Made by a program: the position numbers and the translations under genes
Notes under the pieces: model-generated
What the model saw: the letters and a program-made list of their open reading frames with translations, nothing else
The model's database searches: none
Told to the model about the DNA's origin: nothing
Source: an uncultured Christensenella sp.
GTDB lineage: Bacteria; Bacillota; Clostridia; Christensenellales; Borkfalkiaceae
Length of the DNA: 64,000 nt
Assembly (NCBI GenBank): GCA_910578065.1
Contig: CAJTPB010000001.1
Span: forward strand, 214,056 to 278,055
Reading direction: 5' to 3'
Shown: piece after piece, positions 15,938 to 25,900 of the stretch
Numbering within the stretch: the first letter of the stretch is position 1
Layout: each line of letters opens with the position of its first letter

Positions 15938-16092
15938 ATTTGTCTTTCGACCGGCGGATCGTAAACGAAAACGAACTTTCCCGCAAGGGTGAAATGCACT
16001 ACCTTCGGTAGCCCTTGCGGGAAAGGAATAAACGGCTAATGAGAAATAAGCCCTTGCGTTTCCGTTTTGTCCGTCCTTGTCGAAAGACAAAT
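15938..16092. repeat. Three-level nested palindrome between rep and recombinase
   Basis: The outer arms 15938-15951 and 16079-16092 are a perfect 14-bp inverted repeat. The middle arms 15976-15989 and 16012-16025 are also a perfect 14-bp repeat, and the tip CTACC-TTC-GGTAG is at 15999-16011. Such a structure fits a single-strand origin or the target of the HUH protein. Confidence 0.75.
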
Positions 16093-16121
16093 AAAAAATC
16101 TAATTTATAAGGAGTTTTGAA

Positions 16122-17621
16122 GTGAAAACAGCAGTCATTTATGCTCGATATTCGAGCGAGAACCAAACAGAGCAGTCCATTGAGGGACAGCTTCGAGTAT
16201 GTAGTGAGTATGCGAAATCACATGATATTCTCATACTTGATACCTACATAGACAGAGCCATGACGGGTACGAACGATAACCGTGCAGATTTCCAACGAAT
16301 GATAAAAAACAGTAATCGGCGCGAGTGGAATTTTGTGCTTGTTTACAAGTTGGACAGATTTTCCCGTAATAAATATGAAATGGCAATGCACAAGAAAACG
16401 CTGAAAGACAACGGTGCAAAAGTATTATCGGCAACGGAATTTATTCCCGATACGCCAGAGGGCATTATCTTTGAAAGCATGTTAGAAGGCTATGCGGAGT
16501 ATTACAGCGCAGAGCTTTCCCAAAAGGTGCGCAGAGGCATGAACGAATCGCGCTTGAAAGGAAATTTCACTGGCGGGCGTTTGCCGTATGGCTACCGAGT
16601 GGAAAACAAGAAAATTAAAATAGACGAAAACAGAGCGGAAGTTGTGCGCTATATATTTGAACAGTATGCTTGCGGCTTATATGTAAGAAATATTATCTAC
16701 GACCTAACCGAAAAGGAGATTATGTATCTCGGAAAACCGTTTGAAAAGAATATTGTTTACAATATCTTAAAGAACGAAAAATACGCGGGCATATATCGCG
16801 TAAACGGACAGGTATACGAGAATATGTTTCCGCGAATCGTTCCGAATGAAACTTATGAAAAAGTGCGTGCGAAGATACAAAAGAACCAATACGGAAAACG
16901 AAGCGTGAAAGTTACATATTTGTTGCGCCACAAATTAAAATGCGGATATTGCGGGCAATCTATCAATGCCGAATGCGGCACTTCGCAAAACGGTAAAAAG
17001 AAATACTATTACAAGTGTTGGGGAAGAAAATTTAAGAGCGGGTGTAAAAAAGCTATTATTCGGAAAGAGCTTTTAGAGGATATTGTGCTTGAAAATATAA
17101 TCGGTGCTTTGAGTAGTCCGCAGACCATGAACGAAATAGTGAACGGACTCATGGCAGAGCAAGAGCGGCAAGCACAGAAAAGCTCGATATTGAACTTGTT
17201 GCTTAAAGAGAAGCGGCAAGTAGAAATATCATTAGAAAATTTAGTGAACGCCATAGAGCAGGGGATTATCTCTAATATTACGAATAAACGGTTACACGAG
17301 TTAGAACACAGACAGGAGGAGTTGGAACGACAAATATTGATAGAGCGCAGTAAACAGGCAATTATGATACCCGAAAAGGAAATACGGGAATACTATCAAG
17401 CGGCGTTAAAGCTCGAACCGCAATTATTGATAGATATGCTTGTTAAGGAAATCGTGTTATATGACGATAAAATAGAAATACATTTTAACAGCCCCATAAG
17501 AAACAGTCCTGACGATTGTCAGGGCTTTTCTTTTTATCATAATGTAGCGAATATCTCATATACAGACCCGCATAGAACGGGTATATTTTGTGTCGAACTT
17601 GAAATAGAGATTCGCGTATAA
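16122..17621 (+). CDS. Large serine recombinase, second copy
   Basis: This 499-residue site-specific recombinase would integrate or excise the right-hand element. It uses a GTG start with AAGGAG 7 bases upstream. The resolvase domain has the catalytic serine in YARYSSENQ and LDRFSRNKYE. The recombinase domain spans about 150-270, the zinc ribbon has CGYCGQSINAECG and a later Cys pair, and a coiled coil lies at about 355-420. It is a relative of the recombinase at 1237-2997 but clearly diverged. The last 40 or so residues follow a terminator hairpin inside the frame (17505-17535), so the natural end may be near 17530. It is at the right end of the element, ahead of tRNA-Gln. Confidence 0.93.
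   Translation: MKTAVIYARYSSENQTEQSIEGQLRVCSEYAKSHDILILDTYIDRAMTGTNDNRADFQRMIKNSNRREWNFVLVYKLDRFSRNKYEMAMHKKTLKDNGAKVLSATEFIPDTPEGIIFESMLEGYAEYYSAELSQKVRRGMNESRLKGNFTGGRLPYGYRVENKKIKIDENRAEVVRYIFEQYACGLYVRNIIYDLTEKEIMYLGKPFEKNIVYNILKNEKYAGIYRVNGQVYENMFPRIVPNETYEKVRAKIQKNQYGKRSVKVTYLLRHKLKCGYCGQSINAECGTSQNGKKKYYYKCWGRKFKSGCKKAIIRKELLEDIVLENIIGALSSPQTMNEIVNGLMAEQERQAQKSSILNLLLKEKRQVEISLENLVNAIEQGIISNITNKRLHELEHRQEELERQILIERSKQAIMIPEKEIREYYQAALKLEPQLLIDMLVKEIVLYDDKIEIHFNSPIRNSPDDCQGFSFYHNVANISYTDPHRTGIFCVELEIEIRV
17505..17535 (+). terminator. Terminator hairpin inside the recombinase frame
   Basis: AGTCCTGAC-GATT-GTCAGGGCT forms a 9-bp stem with one G-T pair, followed by TTTCTTTTTAT. The recombinase open frame continues through it for another 28 codons. 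Confidence 0.7.
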
Positions 17622-17648
17622 GCGCGGCTATTTATTCCACGTTCCGTG

Positions 17649-17762
17649 TGACATGAGCCTCTCAGGCGTGCGGTATTCAGGCAAAGAGCCAAACCTACCG
17701 CCCCTGCGGGGCTTATTGTTTGCCGTTGGCAAAATAGCCTACCGCACGCCTTTCTCATGTCA
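17649..17762. repeat. Large imperfect palindrome at the right end of the element
   Basis: TGACATGAG (17649-17657) pairs with CTCATGTCA (17754-17762), and AGGCGTGCGGTA (17664-17675) pairs with TACCGCACGCCT (17740-17751). Smaller stems lie inside. It probably marks the element end or a replication site. Confidence 0.7.
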
Positions 17763-17858
17763 AGCGGCTTTCGCGGCATAAACCGCCGCTGATTGTATTA
17801 AAACAATAAAAAACAACCTAAAACTTCCCTTAAAAAGTGGTTCGTTTTAGGTTGCTCT

Positions 17859-17933
17859 TGGCTGGGGTAGCTGGATTCGAACCAACGAATGACGGAGTCA
17901 GAGTCCGTTGCCTTACCGCTTGGCGACACCCCA
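17859..17933 (-). tRNA. tRNA-Gln (anticodon CTG)
   Basis: Read on the minus strand, the cloverleaf starts TGGGGTGTCGCC. It has the anticodon loop CTCTGAC on a 5-bp stem, the T-loop GTTCGAATC, and an encoded CCA at 17859-17861. The anticodon CTG is specific for glutamine. It marks the return to host core sequence after the mobile region. Confidence 0.92.
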
Positions 17934-18196
17934 ATATATTCATGTGAAAAACATATCTCTTACGAGTTTTAATTGTATCAAACGCGGCAAAAATTATCAA
18001 GCGTTTTTATGTCTATTTTCAAAATTTTTTCGGCGCGTCTTTATTTTTTCGAATTTTTAAACCCCTATTCAAAACAAGCATACGGACCTTTTAAAAAACC
18101 GTAAAACGATTTTTGACAAAAATTTACCCATATCGCACGAACAACGGAAAATATTCCGTCCTCTTTTCGCATACCCTGTTGCAAAGAGGTAATTTT

Positions 18197-18901
18197 ATGG
18201 AACTTTCAACTATCATCGGGAAACAAATCCTTTCCCCCAACGGGGAATCTCTCGGATACGCAAAAGGCGTATATCTGAACCGCGATCTTACAAAAGTTTC
18301 CGCTTATTCTTGTATCGACGAAGAGGAAGAAGAATTTTTTCTGCCCGCGCGGGCAATTCTCGCCGTGGGCGACGCATTGATTGCAGGAAGCGCACGTATC
18401 GGCGCGCCTACGGGAATCCCTTCCCCCGTAGGGAAAACCGTTTACACCCATTTGGGCGAACAGATCGGGATCGTAAGCGATATCGTTACGGAAGAAGAAA
18501 CCGCAGCCGTGATCGTATGCGGAACAACCGACCGCACCGCATATCCCGCGGAATTGACGGCGGTTGCGGAATCGGTGATCGTATACCCCGACGAGTGCAC
18601 AAAAAAAGCGCTTGCGCCCAAAAAGAGGCGCGCGCCCGCAAAAAATAAGCCTGCCGAACGCCCTTCCTCCAACGCAGAACCTGCCCGCGCGCCCGAGCAG
18701 ACTGCCCCTGCCCCCTTGCCCGAATCTTCCTGCTGCCGGTTCGGTATTTTGGGAAAACAGGTAAAAAAGAGCGTTTACGATTCGCAGGGATTCCCCATCG
18801 TAAACGCAGGCGAAAAAGTAACGGCGGAAACGGTGTTGCGCGCGCGTAAAAACAACCGATTGCTGGAACTTACCGTAAATACGCTGACTAACGTTTGGTA
18901 A
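18197..18901 (+). CDS. PRC-barrel domain protein
   Basis: This 234-residue protein has an N-terminal PRC-barrel fold, with IIGKQILSPNGESLGYAKGV as its typical opening and a second half-barrel around 75-125 (GKTVYTHLGEQIGIVSDIV). A Pro/Ala/Lys-rich linker (about 135-180) leads to a C-terminal piece starting FGILGKQVKKSVYDSQGFPIV. PRC-barrels occur in RimM-like and sporulation-related YlmC-type proteins; the exact role here is unknown. AAAGAGGT stands 7 bases before the ATG. It converges with the membrane-protein gene at 18903, leaving a single base between the stops. Confidence 0.7.
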   Translation: MELSTIIGKQILSPNGESLGYAKGVYLNRDLTKVSAYSCIDEEEEEFFLPARAILAVGDALIAGSARIGAPTGIPSPVGKTVYTHLGEQIGIVSDIVTEEETAAVIVCGTTDRTAYPAELTAVAESVIVYPDECTKKALAPKKRRAPAKNKPAERPSSNAEPARAPEQTAPAPLPESSCCRFGILGKQVKKSVYDSQGFPIVNAGEKVTAETVLRARKNNRLLELTVNTLTNVW

Positions 18902-18902
18902 G

Positions 18903-19541
18903 TTACAGCGAATATTTTGCGGTAAGTTTTAATACGGAAGCAAGGCAGTCGTTCAGCGAATCGAGTTCGGAAGGGGTAAGCCGTTTGTTGCGGAACGTTT
19001 CCAGCGTGCGGGCAAGCACGTCCGTTTCCAAACGGTCGCCCGCAGAAAGTTTACCCGCGCGCAGGCGCGCCAAAAGTTCGCCCGCATGCGAAAGGCGCAG
19101 CCCCGCATCCTCTGCGGCGACGGCGTCTTCCCGCCCGACCTCTTCCGGATAGCAGGTGATTTTGGGCGGGCGTTGGGGCGCGGGCGCAGGCTCGCGCCGT
19201 TCCTCCCCCTCTAATTCTAAATGAAATTTTTCGTACATTTTTTCCGCTTTCGAACGCTTCGCTTTCCGCTTCCGTTTGGGAAGATAAAAAACGCCGTTTA
19301 CAAGCACGCATTCGAGGGCGAACAAGCTAAGCCAAACGAACGCATAGCGCGATTCCCCTTCGCAGCATACGAGCGTAAACCCGATCGCAGAAAAAATACA
19401 GCAAACGGGAAGATACCACTTGCGCTTTTCGAACGCCCACATTGCTGCGGCTGCGGGCAGTAGCAAAATAGGAAATCCCAAAAGCGAAAGCCAATCGGGC
19501 ATTCCCCCGATCGCGTTGACAAACCGAATAAATACGTCCAT
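18903..19541 (-). CDS. Hypothetical membrane protein downstream of addA
   Basis: This 212-residue protein has three predicted membrane segments in the first 90 residues (about 17-35, 42-58, 65-85), then a basic patch (KRKRKAKRSKAEK) and a soluble, helical C-terminal domain. I do not recognise the family. I take the start at 19541, because GGGAG lies 7 bases upstream; an ATG 17 codons earlier has no ribosome site. That GGGAG sits in the 3' arm of the terminator hairpin that follows addA, so translation may depend on read-through or on opening of the hairpin. Confidence 0.6.
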   Translation of the reverse strand: MDVFIRFVNAIGGMPDWLSLLGFPILLLPAAAAMWAFEKRKWYLPVCCIFSAIGFTLVCCEGESRYAFVWLSLFALECVLVNGVFYLPKRKRKAKRSKAEKMYEKFHLELEGEERREPAPAPQRPPKITCYPEEVGREDAVAAEDAGLRLSHAGELLARLRAGKLSAGDRLETDVLARTLETFRNKRLTPSELDSLNDCLASVLKLTAKYSL

Positions 19542-19544
19542 AAG

Positions 19545-19586
19545 AAAACTCCCGTACAAGGATATCCCCTTGCATGCGGGAGTTTT
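19545..19586 (-). terminator. Terminator of addA that contains the next gene's ribosome site
   Basis: On the minus strand AAAACTCCCG pairs with CGGGAGTTTT, with an inner CAAGG/CCTTG stem, followed by CTTATGG. The GGGAG in the 3' arm is also the ribosome site for the ATG at 19541. Confidence 0.6.
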
Positions 19587-19618
19587 TCGCAACTTTACGG
19601 GAAAAAGCGCGAATTATA

Positions 19619-22600
19619 TCACATTTCGATTTCGCGGCACAGTTTAATGTTGATGATGCGCGCGCGCACCTGCCGTTCGTCTAAGCGGAACACGCGCGCG
19701 ACCGCCTTGCGGTAAAGCAGAATTTGCGGCGCATACTTTTCGCCGAGCGCCCGATCGTCCAGCCCCGAAAACTTGTAGTCGATCACGGTATACCCCTCTT
19801 CGTCGCGGTACAGCAAATCGATCGCGCCCTGAAAGACGAGCTCTTCCGCCGATTCGGAAATCCCCATTTCGTCCGCCTGCAATCCGACGAGGAAGGTTTG
19901 CTCCCGCCAAAGCCGTTTGCCCGCGAGCGCGCGCAAGGCGGGCATTGCAAGGATCTGCCGCACCTTTAAAAGGTCGATCATCGCAGCCTGCTCTTCGGTC
20001 AAAATATTTTCTTCGCGCATGCGGCGCAGTTCCCCTTCCGCATCCGCTGAAAAATCGACGTGCTGCAAAAACGCGTGATACGCCGTGCCCGTTTCCGCAG
20101 ATGCGCTTCCTTCGGCGCGCACGAACGATCGGTACGAAAGAGGATTTTCCTTTTGCAGTTCTTTCAATAAATCGGTCGCGGAACTTTTTACTTTAACGAG
20201 CGTGCTTGCCTCGTACGGATACGGGCGCGCATAAACGGATAAAATTTCTTCCGTTTCGCCCGCGACGGGATAGACGAGCGCCTTTCGCTCCGCCGCCGTA
20301 AATGCCCGTTCCTTTTCTTCCGAAAAGTACTGCGCGCAATCGGAAAAATCGATAAAGTCGGAAAAGCGTTTGGCGTACTTTGCGGGAGAGCGGTCTTCCC
20401 GCATGCCGAACAGCATGTGCAAGCGGAATTTCGCGCGCGTCATGGCGACGTAAAGCAAGTTGAGCTCCCCCTTTACCTCTTCCCGCTCTTCGTATATAGC
20501 GGAAGCGCGGCGCAGCACCGTATCGTATACGAGTTTCTTTTTCGCATCGAAACTTTTGGGCGCAACGGAAAACAGTTCGGTAAACATTACCTCTTCCCGT
20601 TCCGCGCCGTGAAAGGGTGCGTCTAAACTTGCAAGGATAACGACGGGATATTCCAGCCCCTTGGAAGCGTGCATGGTAAGTACCTTTACCGCGTTTTCGC
20701 CCCCGCTTTCCGAAAAGTCCGCCTGCTCCGTTCTGTTTAAACGGCATAAAAAGTCGTGCACGCTTCCTTCCGCTTCTTCGATAAGCCTGCGCACGCGGGC
20801 AAGCCGCCGCCCGCCCTCTTTTTTGGCGGCGATCTCCGCTTCCAACCCTTCCGAAAGGAGCAAGTTTAAAACGTCGCCCGCACTTTTTACCGCGCACAGC
20901 GCGCGCAAACGCTCCGTTTTTTGCGCAAACGCGCGCAGCCGTTCCGCCAATTTGTTTTGCATCTTTCGCGCGTATTGCTTGCAGGCGTCGCGGAAAAAGA
21001 ATGCGGAAGCGCTTTTTTCATTCTCGTTCACCTTTTCCCGATCGCGGTTCCAAAGCGAAATTTCCGCAAAGTCGTTTTCGTCGAACCCGCCGACGGAAGA
21101 GCGCATTGCGCCCGCAAGCGGGATATCCTGCTCCGCATTGTCTAAATAAGAAAGCCAATCTAACAGCATGCGGATCTCCCAATGATCGTACAAGTTCGTC
21201 TTGGCGGAAGAGGTAACGGGAATATCCCGTTCGCTCAGCGCGGCGATCGCCTTTTCGGCGTCGCCCGACGTTTTGCGCACCAATACGGCGATATCGCCGT
21301 AACACACTTTGCGCACGACGCCCGCGTCCGCGTCGAACCAATCGGAACCAACTTCGCTTAAAACAATGTCCGCGATCGTTTGCGCCTGCGCGTCGATCAC
21401 AGTGCGTTCCCGATCGCCCGATACCGAATACACGCCCGCAGGTCCCGAACGCTCGTCTTTTTCTTCGGGCACGCGGTGAAAGATCACCTGGCCTTCGTGC
21501 GCGCCGTACCTTCTGCCCCCGCGCATCAACGAATCTTCCGCATACGAAATACCGCACGTTTCTTTCGTCATCGCGCGGGCGAACACGCGGTTTACCCCGT
21601 CGAGCACGGCGGAAGCGCTGCGGAAATTTTCCGTTAAATACAGCGCATGATCGAACGCTTCCGTTTTTTTGGTGAAAAATTCCGACTTGCTTCCGCGGAA
21701 CGCATAAATCGCCTGTTTGCGATCGCCCACCAAAAAAACCTCTTCCCCGCCCAAGCGGGATAAAATTTCTTCCTGCGCGGGGTTTACGTCTTGATATTCG
21801 TCTACGAACAAATAGCGGTAACGCGCCCGCAGATCTTCGCACGCGGCCGCATCGGAAAGCACGCGCAGCGCGCAGTGTTCCAAATCGTTATAATCGAGCG
21901 CGCCCCGTTCCCGCTTTAAGCGGGTATAAATTTCGTCGTACCGCAAAACGAGCGCGCACAGCGAAGAGGCGCGCGACTGTGCGTCTAAATAACGCGCATA
22001 TTCTTCTTCCCGCGCGCCGTATTTTTTTAATTCCGCGTACAGTTCTTTGATGCCCGAAGAAAGGTAAGAAAGGGCGCGCAAAGCGCGCAGTTCTTCCCCC
22101 TCGGCGCGCGTGGAAGGAGGCATGCGCGCGATCACGGGCGCTTCCTGCGCGGCTTCCGTAAGCGAAAACAAATCGATTTCCGAAAGCGCTTCCGCCGCCC
22201 GCACAATATCTGCGCACACGTTCAGCGCGCGCGCGTTGTTCCCTTCGAAAAAGCGGGCGAGCGCTTCCGCTTCCGTTTTAAAGTATACCGCCTTTTCGCA
22301 GAACGATTGCGCGATGTAATAGCAGACATTTTCGAACGCGTCTTCCTTTCCCGCCGCGGAAAGGGCGCTGCGATAGTCCGCCATGCCGCGGAATTTTGTA
22401 TACAGCGCCGAAACCACCCCCCGCAGACGGGCGTCTTTCTTGCCGCGGAAATATACCGAAAGCAGACTTTTAAATTGAGCGCTTCCCTCTTCGTACGCGC
22501 AGTCGAACGTTTCTTCCATGGCGCGGGCAGAAAGTTCTTTGCCCTCCGCGTCGTCCGGCGAAATGATGCGGAACGCCGCGTCCGTTTCCGCAAGAAAGAA

Positions 22601-22936
22601 GTACGAACGCACCAGCCTGCCGCAAAAGGCGTGAATGGTGCTGATCTCCGCGGAAGGAAGCAGCAAGAGTTGCGCTTTTAAACGCGCCTTTTCCTCCCCC
22701 CGCGCCTGCGAAATTCTTTGCAAAATCGCAGCGCGCAGTTTTTCGCGCATCTGCGCCGCCGCCTTGTTGGTAAAGGTGACCGCAAGCACTTCGCTTACGC
22801 TTACCCCGTTTAAGATCAGCGAAACAAGCCGTTCGATCATCACCGCCGTTTTGCCGCTTCCCGCCGAAGCGGAAACGATCACCCTGCCGCGGCGGGAGAT
22901 TGCCGCTTGCTGTTCTTCGGTAAACTGTACGCTCAT
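19619..22936 (-). CDS. addA: ATP-dependent helicase/nuclease subunit A
   Basis: AddA is the UvrD-like helicase and nuclease subunit of AddAB, which processes double-strand breaks for recombination repair in Firmicutes. Its 1105 residues are a little short for the family (about 1200). The Walker A site SASAGSGKTAVMIERL is at about 22-37, TFTNKAAAQMREKL follows, and FVDEYQDVNPAQ is the DEXD motif near 380. GLEYPVVILASL and LLYVAMTRAK are late helicase motifs. The C-terminal RecB-type nuclease has GTAYHAFLQHVDFS, then GAIDLLYRDEEG and VIDYKFS with the catalytic Asp and Lys. The start overlaps the end of addB by four bases, indicating translational coupling. Confidence 0.95.
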   Translation of the reverse strand: MSVQFTEEQQAAISRRGRVIVSASAGSGKTAVMIERLVSLILNGVSVSEVLAVTFTNKAAAQMREKLRAAILQRISQARGEEKARLKAQLLLLPSAEISTIHAFCGRLVRSYFFLAETDAAFRIISPDDAEGKELSARAMEETFDCAYEEGSAQFKSLLSVYFRGKKDARLRGVVSALYTKFRGMADYRSALSAAGKEDAFENVCYYIAQSFCEKAVYFKTEAEALARFFEGNNARALNVCADIVRAAEALSEIDLFSLTEAAQEAPVIARMPPSTRAEGEELRALRALSYLSSGIKELYAELKKYGAREEEYARYLDAQSRASSLCALVLRYDEIYTRLKRERGALDYNDLEHCALRVLSDAAACEDLRARYRYLFVDEYQDVNPAQEEILSRLGGEEVFLVGDRKQAIYAFRGSKSEFFTKKTEAFDHALYLTENFRSASAVLDGVNRVFARAMTKETCGISYAEDSLMRGGRRYGAHEGQVIFHRVPEEKDERSGPAGVYSVSGDRERTVIDAQAQTIADIVLSEVGSDWFDADAGVVRKVCYGDIAVLVRKTSGDAEKAIAALSERDIPVTSSAKTNLYDHWEIRMLLDWLSYLDNAEQDIPLAGAMRSSVGGFDENDFAEISLWNRDREKVNENEKSASAFFFRDACKQYARKMQNKLAERLRAFAQKTERLRALCAVKSAGDVLNLLLSEGLEAEIAAKKEGGRRLARVRRLIEEAEGSVHDFLCRLNRTEQADFSESGGENAVKVLTMHASKGLEYPVVILASLDAPFHGAEREEVMFTELFSVAPKSFDAKKKLVYDTVLRRASAIYEEREEVKGELNLLYVAMTRAKFRLHMLFGMREDRSPAKYAKRFSDFIDFSDCAQYFSEEKERAFTAAERKALVYPVAGETEEILSVYARPYPYEASTLVKVKSSATDLLKELQKENPLSYRSFVRAEGSASAETGTAYHAFLQHVDFSADAEGELRRMREENILTEEQAAMIDLLKVRQILAMPALRALAGKRLWREQTFLVGLQADEMGISESAEELVFQGAIDLLYRDEEGYTVIDYKFSGLDDRALGEKYAPQILLYRKAVARVFRLDERQVRARIINIKLCREIEM

Positions 22937-25900
22937 ACTTCTTCCCCCCGCTCTCTTTTAACGATTTTAACGATATCCGCACACTTTACGCCCCCTACTT
23001 TGCGCGGCTCGCCGTCGTATGCGCAAAGCCCTTTCAGCTTGCAGTAACGGCACGCGCCGTCGTACGGGGAGGGGGAAATATTCCCCTCTTTCATCTCCCT
23101 TTCCGCCTGCGCGGATACCAAAACGGAATAATCCAAAAACGCGTGGAAATCTTCTTCGCTCATGCCTTTATCGGTAAATTTTCCGTTGCGCCTGCCGTCG
23201 AACAGCGCGCTCTTTTCCCCCTCTTGCAAAGCGCGGTCGTGCAACGTGAGCACGGCGTCTTCCCCGTTGTAAAAACCCGTCATGCGGAATTTTTCGTCCT
23301 CGTCGCGCGTAAACGAATCCGCCGCGGGGAAATAGAAGGCGCCCGCCGCGCGCTTGCCTTTGGAAACAGCCTTTAAGTACAGCTGCAACTGCAATTTTCT
23401 GCCCGTGTAATAGCTGACCGCTTTATCGTCGATCGCGCCCGTTTTATAGTCGATCACGCGTACGTAATCGCCCGATTCGTCTACCCTGTCCGCCTTGCCC
23501 GCAAGCGCAAGTTCGGGAAGAGATACGCTTTCTTCCGCGGCGCGCACGCGGAACGCCGACTGCGCCAGCTGCCTGTATGCAGCCGCAGCGACCTCTTCGC
23601 CTTCTTCGATCAACCGTTCCGCCGTGTATTCGCCCGCCTTCGTATCGGCAAGCGAAGAAAAGCGGGGCGTTTGCAACAGCGCGCTGCCCGCCGCTTCGGC
23701 ATAGGCGCGGCATTCGGGCTCGTCTAAAAACTCGTTGAACCGACGCGCGGTTTCTTCGAGCACCGTATGTATAAAGGTGCCCGTATCGGTATCGAGCACG
23801 GTGCGCTCTTCCCGCTCGCGCAGACGCAGACCGCGCATGGCGAACCCCGCGTACGGGCAGGAAAAATACTGTTCGAGCAGCGTGGGCGAAACGGTGCCTT
23901 GCGAAAAATACAACTCTTCCCCGCGGGCAAGCGCGCCCTTGCCGCTTTCCGACAGCAGAGCTTCCGCCGCCGTACGCTCGCCCGCTTGGCACAGCGCCGC
24001 ATACAGCGCGGAAAATTTGCTTCCGTCCTCTTCCCGCCCCTCTTCGAACGCGCCGCGAAAGGCGAGCAATTTAAGAAGAGCCGCCTCTTTCTCGCAGCAG
24101 TCGAAGGGGAACAGATCGGGCAGCGCGTTTAAATGAAACATGCGTTCGGCATATTGCAGCACTTCCCCCCGCTGCGTTTCGCCCCCCTTGTTGCGGAGCG
24201 GACGGCTGAGATACAGCCTTTCGGTAAACGAGCATAAATTCAGCGCCAAACTTTCCCGCGCGCGCGCGTTCACCTGCGCGATCGCCGGTTCGATTTTTAC
24301 CTGCAACTGCGAAAGACGTTTGATTTCCGCATCCGAAATAACAGCCGTATCCGCCACCGTGCGGGGAAGTTCCGCCGTCATGCCCGTGGCAAACAAAATT
24401 TTTACGCGGGCGAATTTGCTTTCCGTTGCGTCGCCCACAAACACCGCGTCCGCATGCTGCGGGATAAGCGAAAGGGAACACGCTTCCAGCCCGCTCTTTA
24501 ACAAATCGCAAAATTCCCGCGCGGTGAACGTTTGCCCGCCCGCGATTTCGCCGATCTCTTGCAACACGCGGAAAATGGGTTCGGGCGAAAGAAACTCTTT
24601 TTCTTCGCGCGAGCAGTACGCCTGCAAATTTTGCGTTACTTTATCTCCTTCGCAAAACTCGTATGCATCGGCGACGGCGCGCGCATACTCTTCCCCTCTG
24701 CCGCTGCGCGAAAACAGCCCGAACAGAGCCGTCGCTCTTTCGCGGCAAACGCATAAATACGCCCTGTCGTACCCTTTTACCGCTTCCCCCTCTTTGATCT
24801 CGCGCTTTACCGCGCCGCGGTATCCGCCGAACTTCAACAAGTAATTGCGGTAAACGTCCCCTTTCCCGAAATAAGGATTGGCGGCGACCGCGTCCGCCTC
24901 GGCGGGGAGAATGCCGTCTGCCGCGCCGTTTAACAGCGCGAGCGCGAACGCGCAGAAAGGATGTTCGGAAAGTTTGCGCTTTCGATCTGCAAAAAAGGGA
25001 ATGCGGTATTGCCCGAATACCTTTTCCGCCACGGGAAACGCGCTTTCGTCGGGCACGAGCACCGCGATATCGCGGTAACGCGCGCCCTCGTAAATGTGTT
25101 TTTTGATAAGCGCGGCTACCGTTTGCAGTTCTTCTTCGCAATCTTGCGCGAGAAAGGAATATACTCCCTCGCACGGCTGAGGCGGAAGGGAAAACCGATC
25201 GGGCGAAAACAGCCCTTCCCGCAATGCGAGCGCGTCGCCCGTTAGGGTGTCGGGCGCGCTTACCGTTTCCGCGCCGCCGTATTCTTCGCAAACGCGCGCA
25301 AACACCCCGCGCGCTTCGTCGGTATACAGTTCGCCGTCGCCCGAAAGAAATATCCCCGTAACGCTTTTACAGTGTTCCAACGCGGCGCGGATCCCCTCTT
25401 GCGCCTGACGGGTAAATGATGGGAACGCGAAAAAATACACGTTGCAATCGCGCAGATCGTTCGACGCGATTTTTTCGGGCAACAATCCGAGATATCCGTT
25501 TTCGTCTACCATGCCGCGGGCGAAAAGCGCTTCTTCGTACTTTTCTTGCAACAGCGCCAAATCGGTCAGTTTCGCGCGGAGCATACCTTCCGACCCCTCC
25601 GCGCTCGTACGTAATATTTGCGCATCTACGCGGGAAGCGGAAAGCTGGGCGATCGTTTCGTACACCACCCCCGCAGAACCCTTTCCGAAACACGTCGTTT
25701 GCCCTTCGCACGCCTGCAACAGTGCGTTCGTCACCATAACCGATCCTTGCTTGGAAAGCACCTTCGCTTCCCCCGAAAGAAAGCGCGCAAACGTGGTTAC
25801 ATCGGTTAAAAACGTTCCGCCCAACGCCTGCACGAGCGCGCGTTCGGTCAACAACGTAAGCCTGTCTTCGCAAAATATCAAGTTTTTTTCGCCCTTTTCT

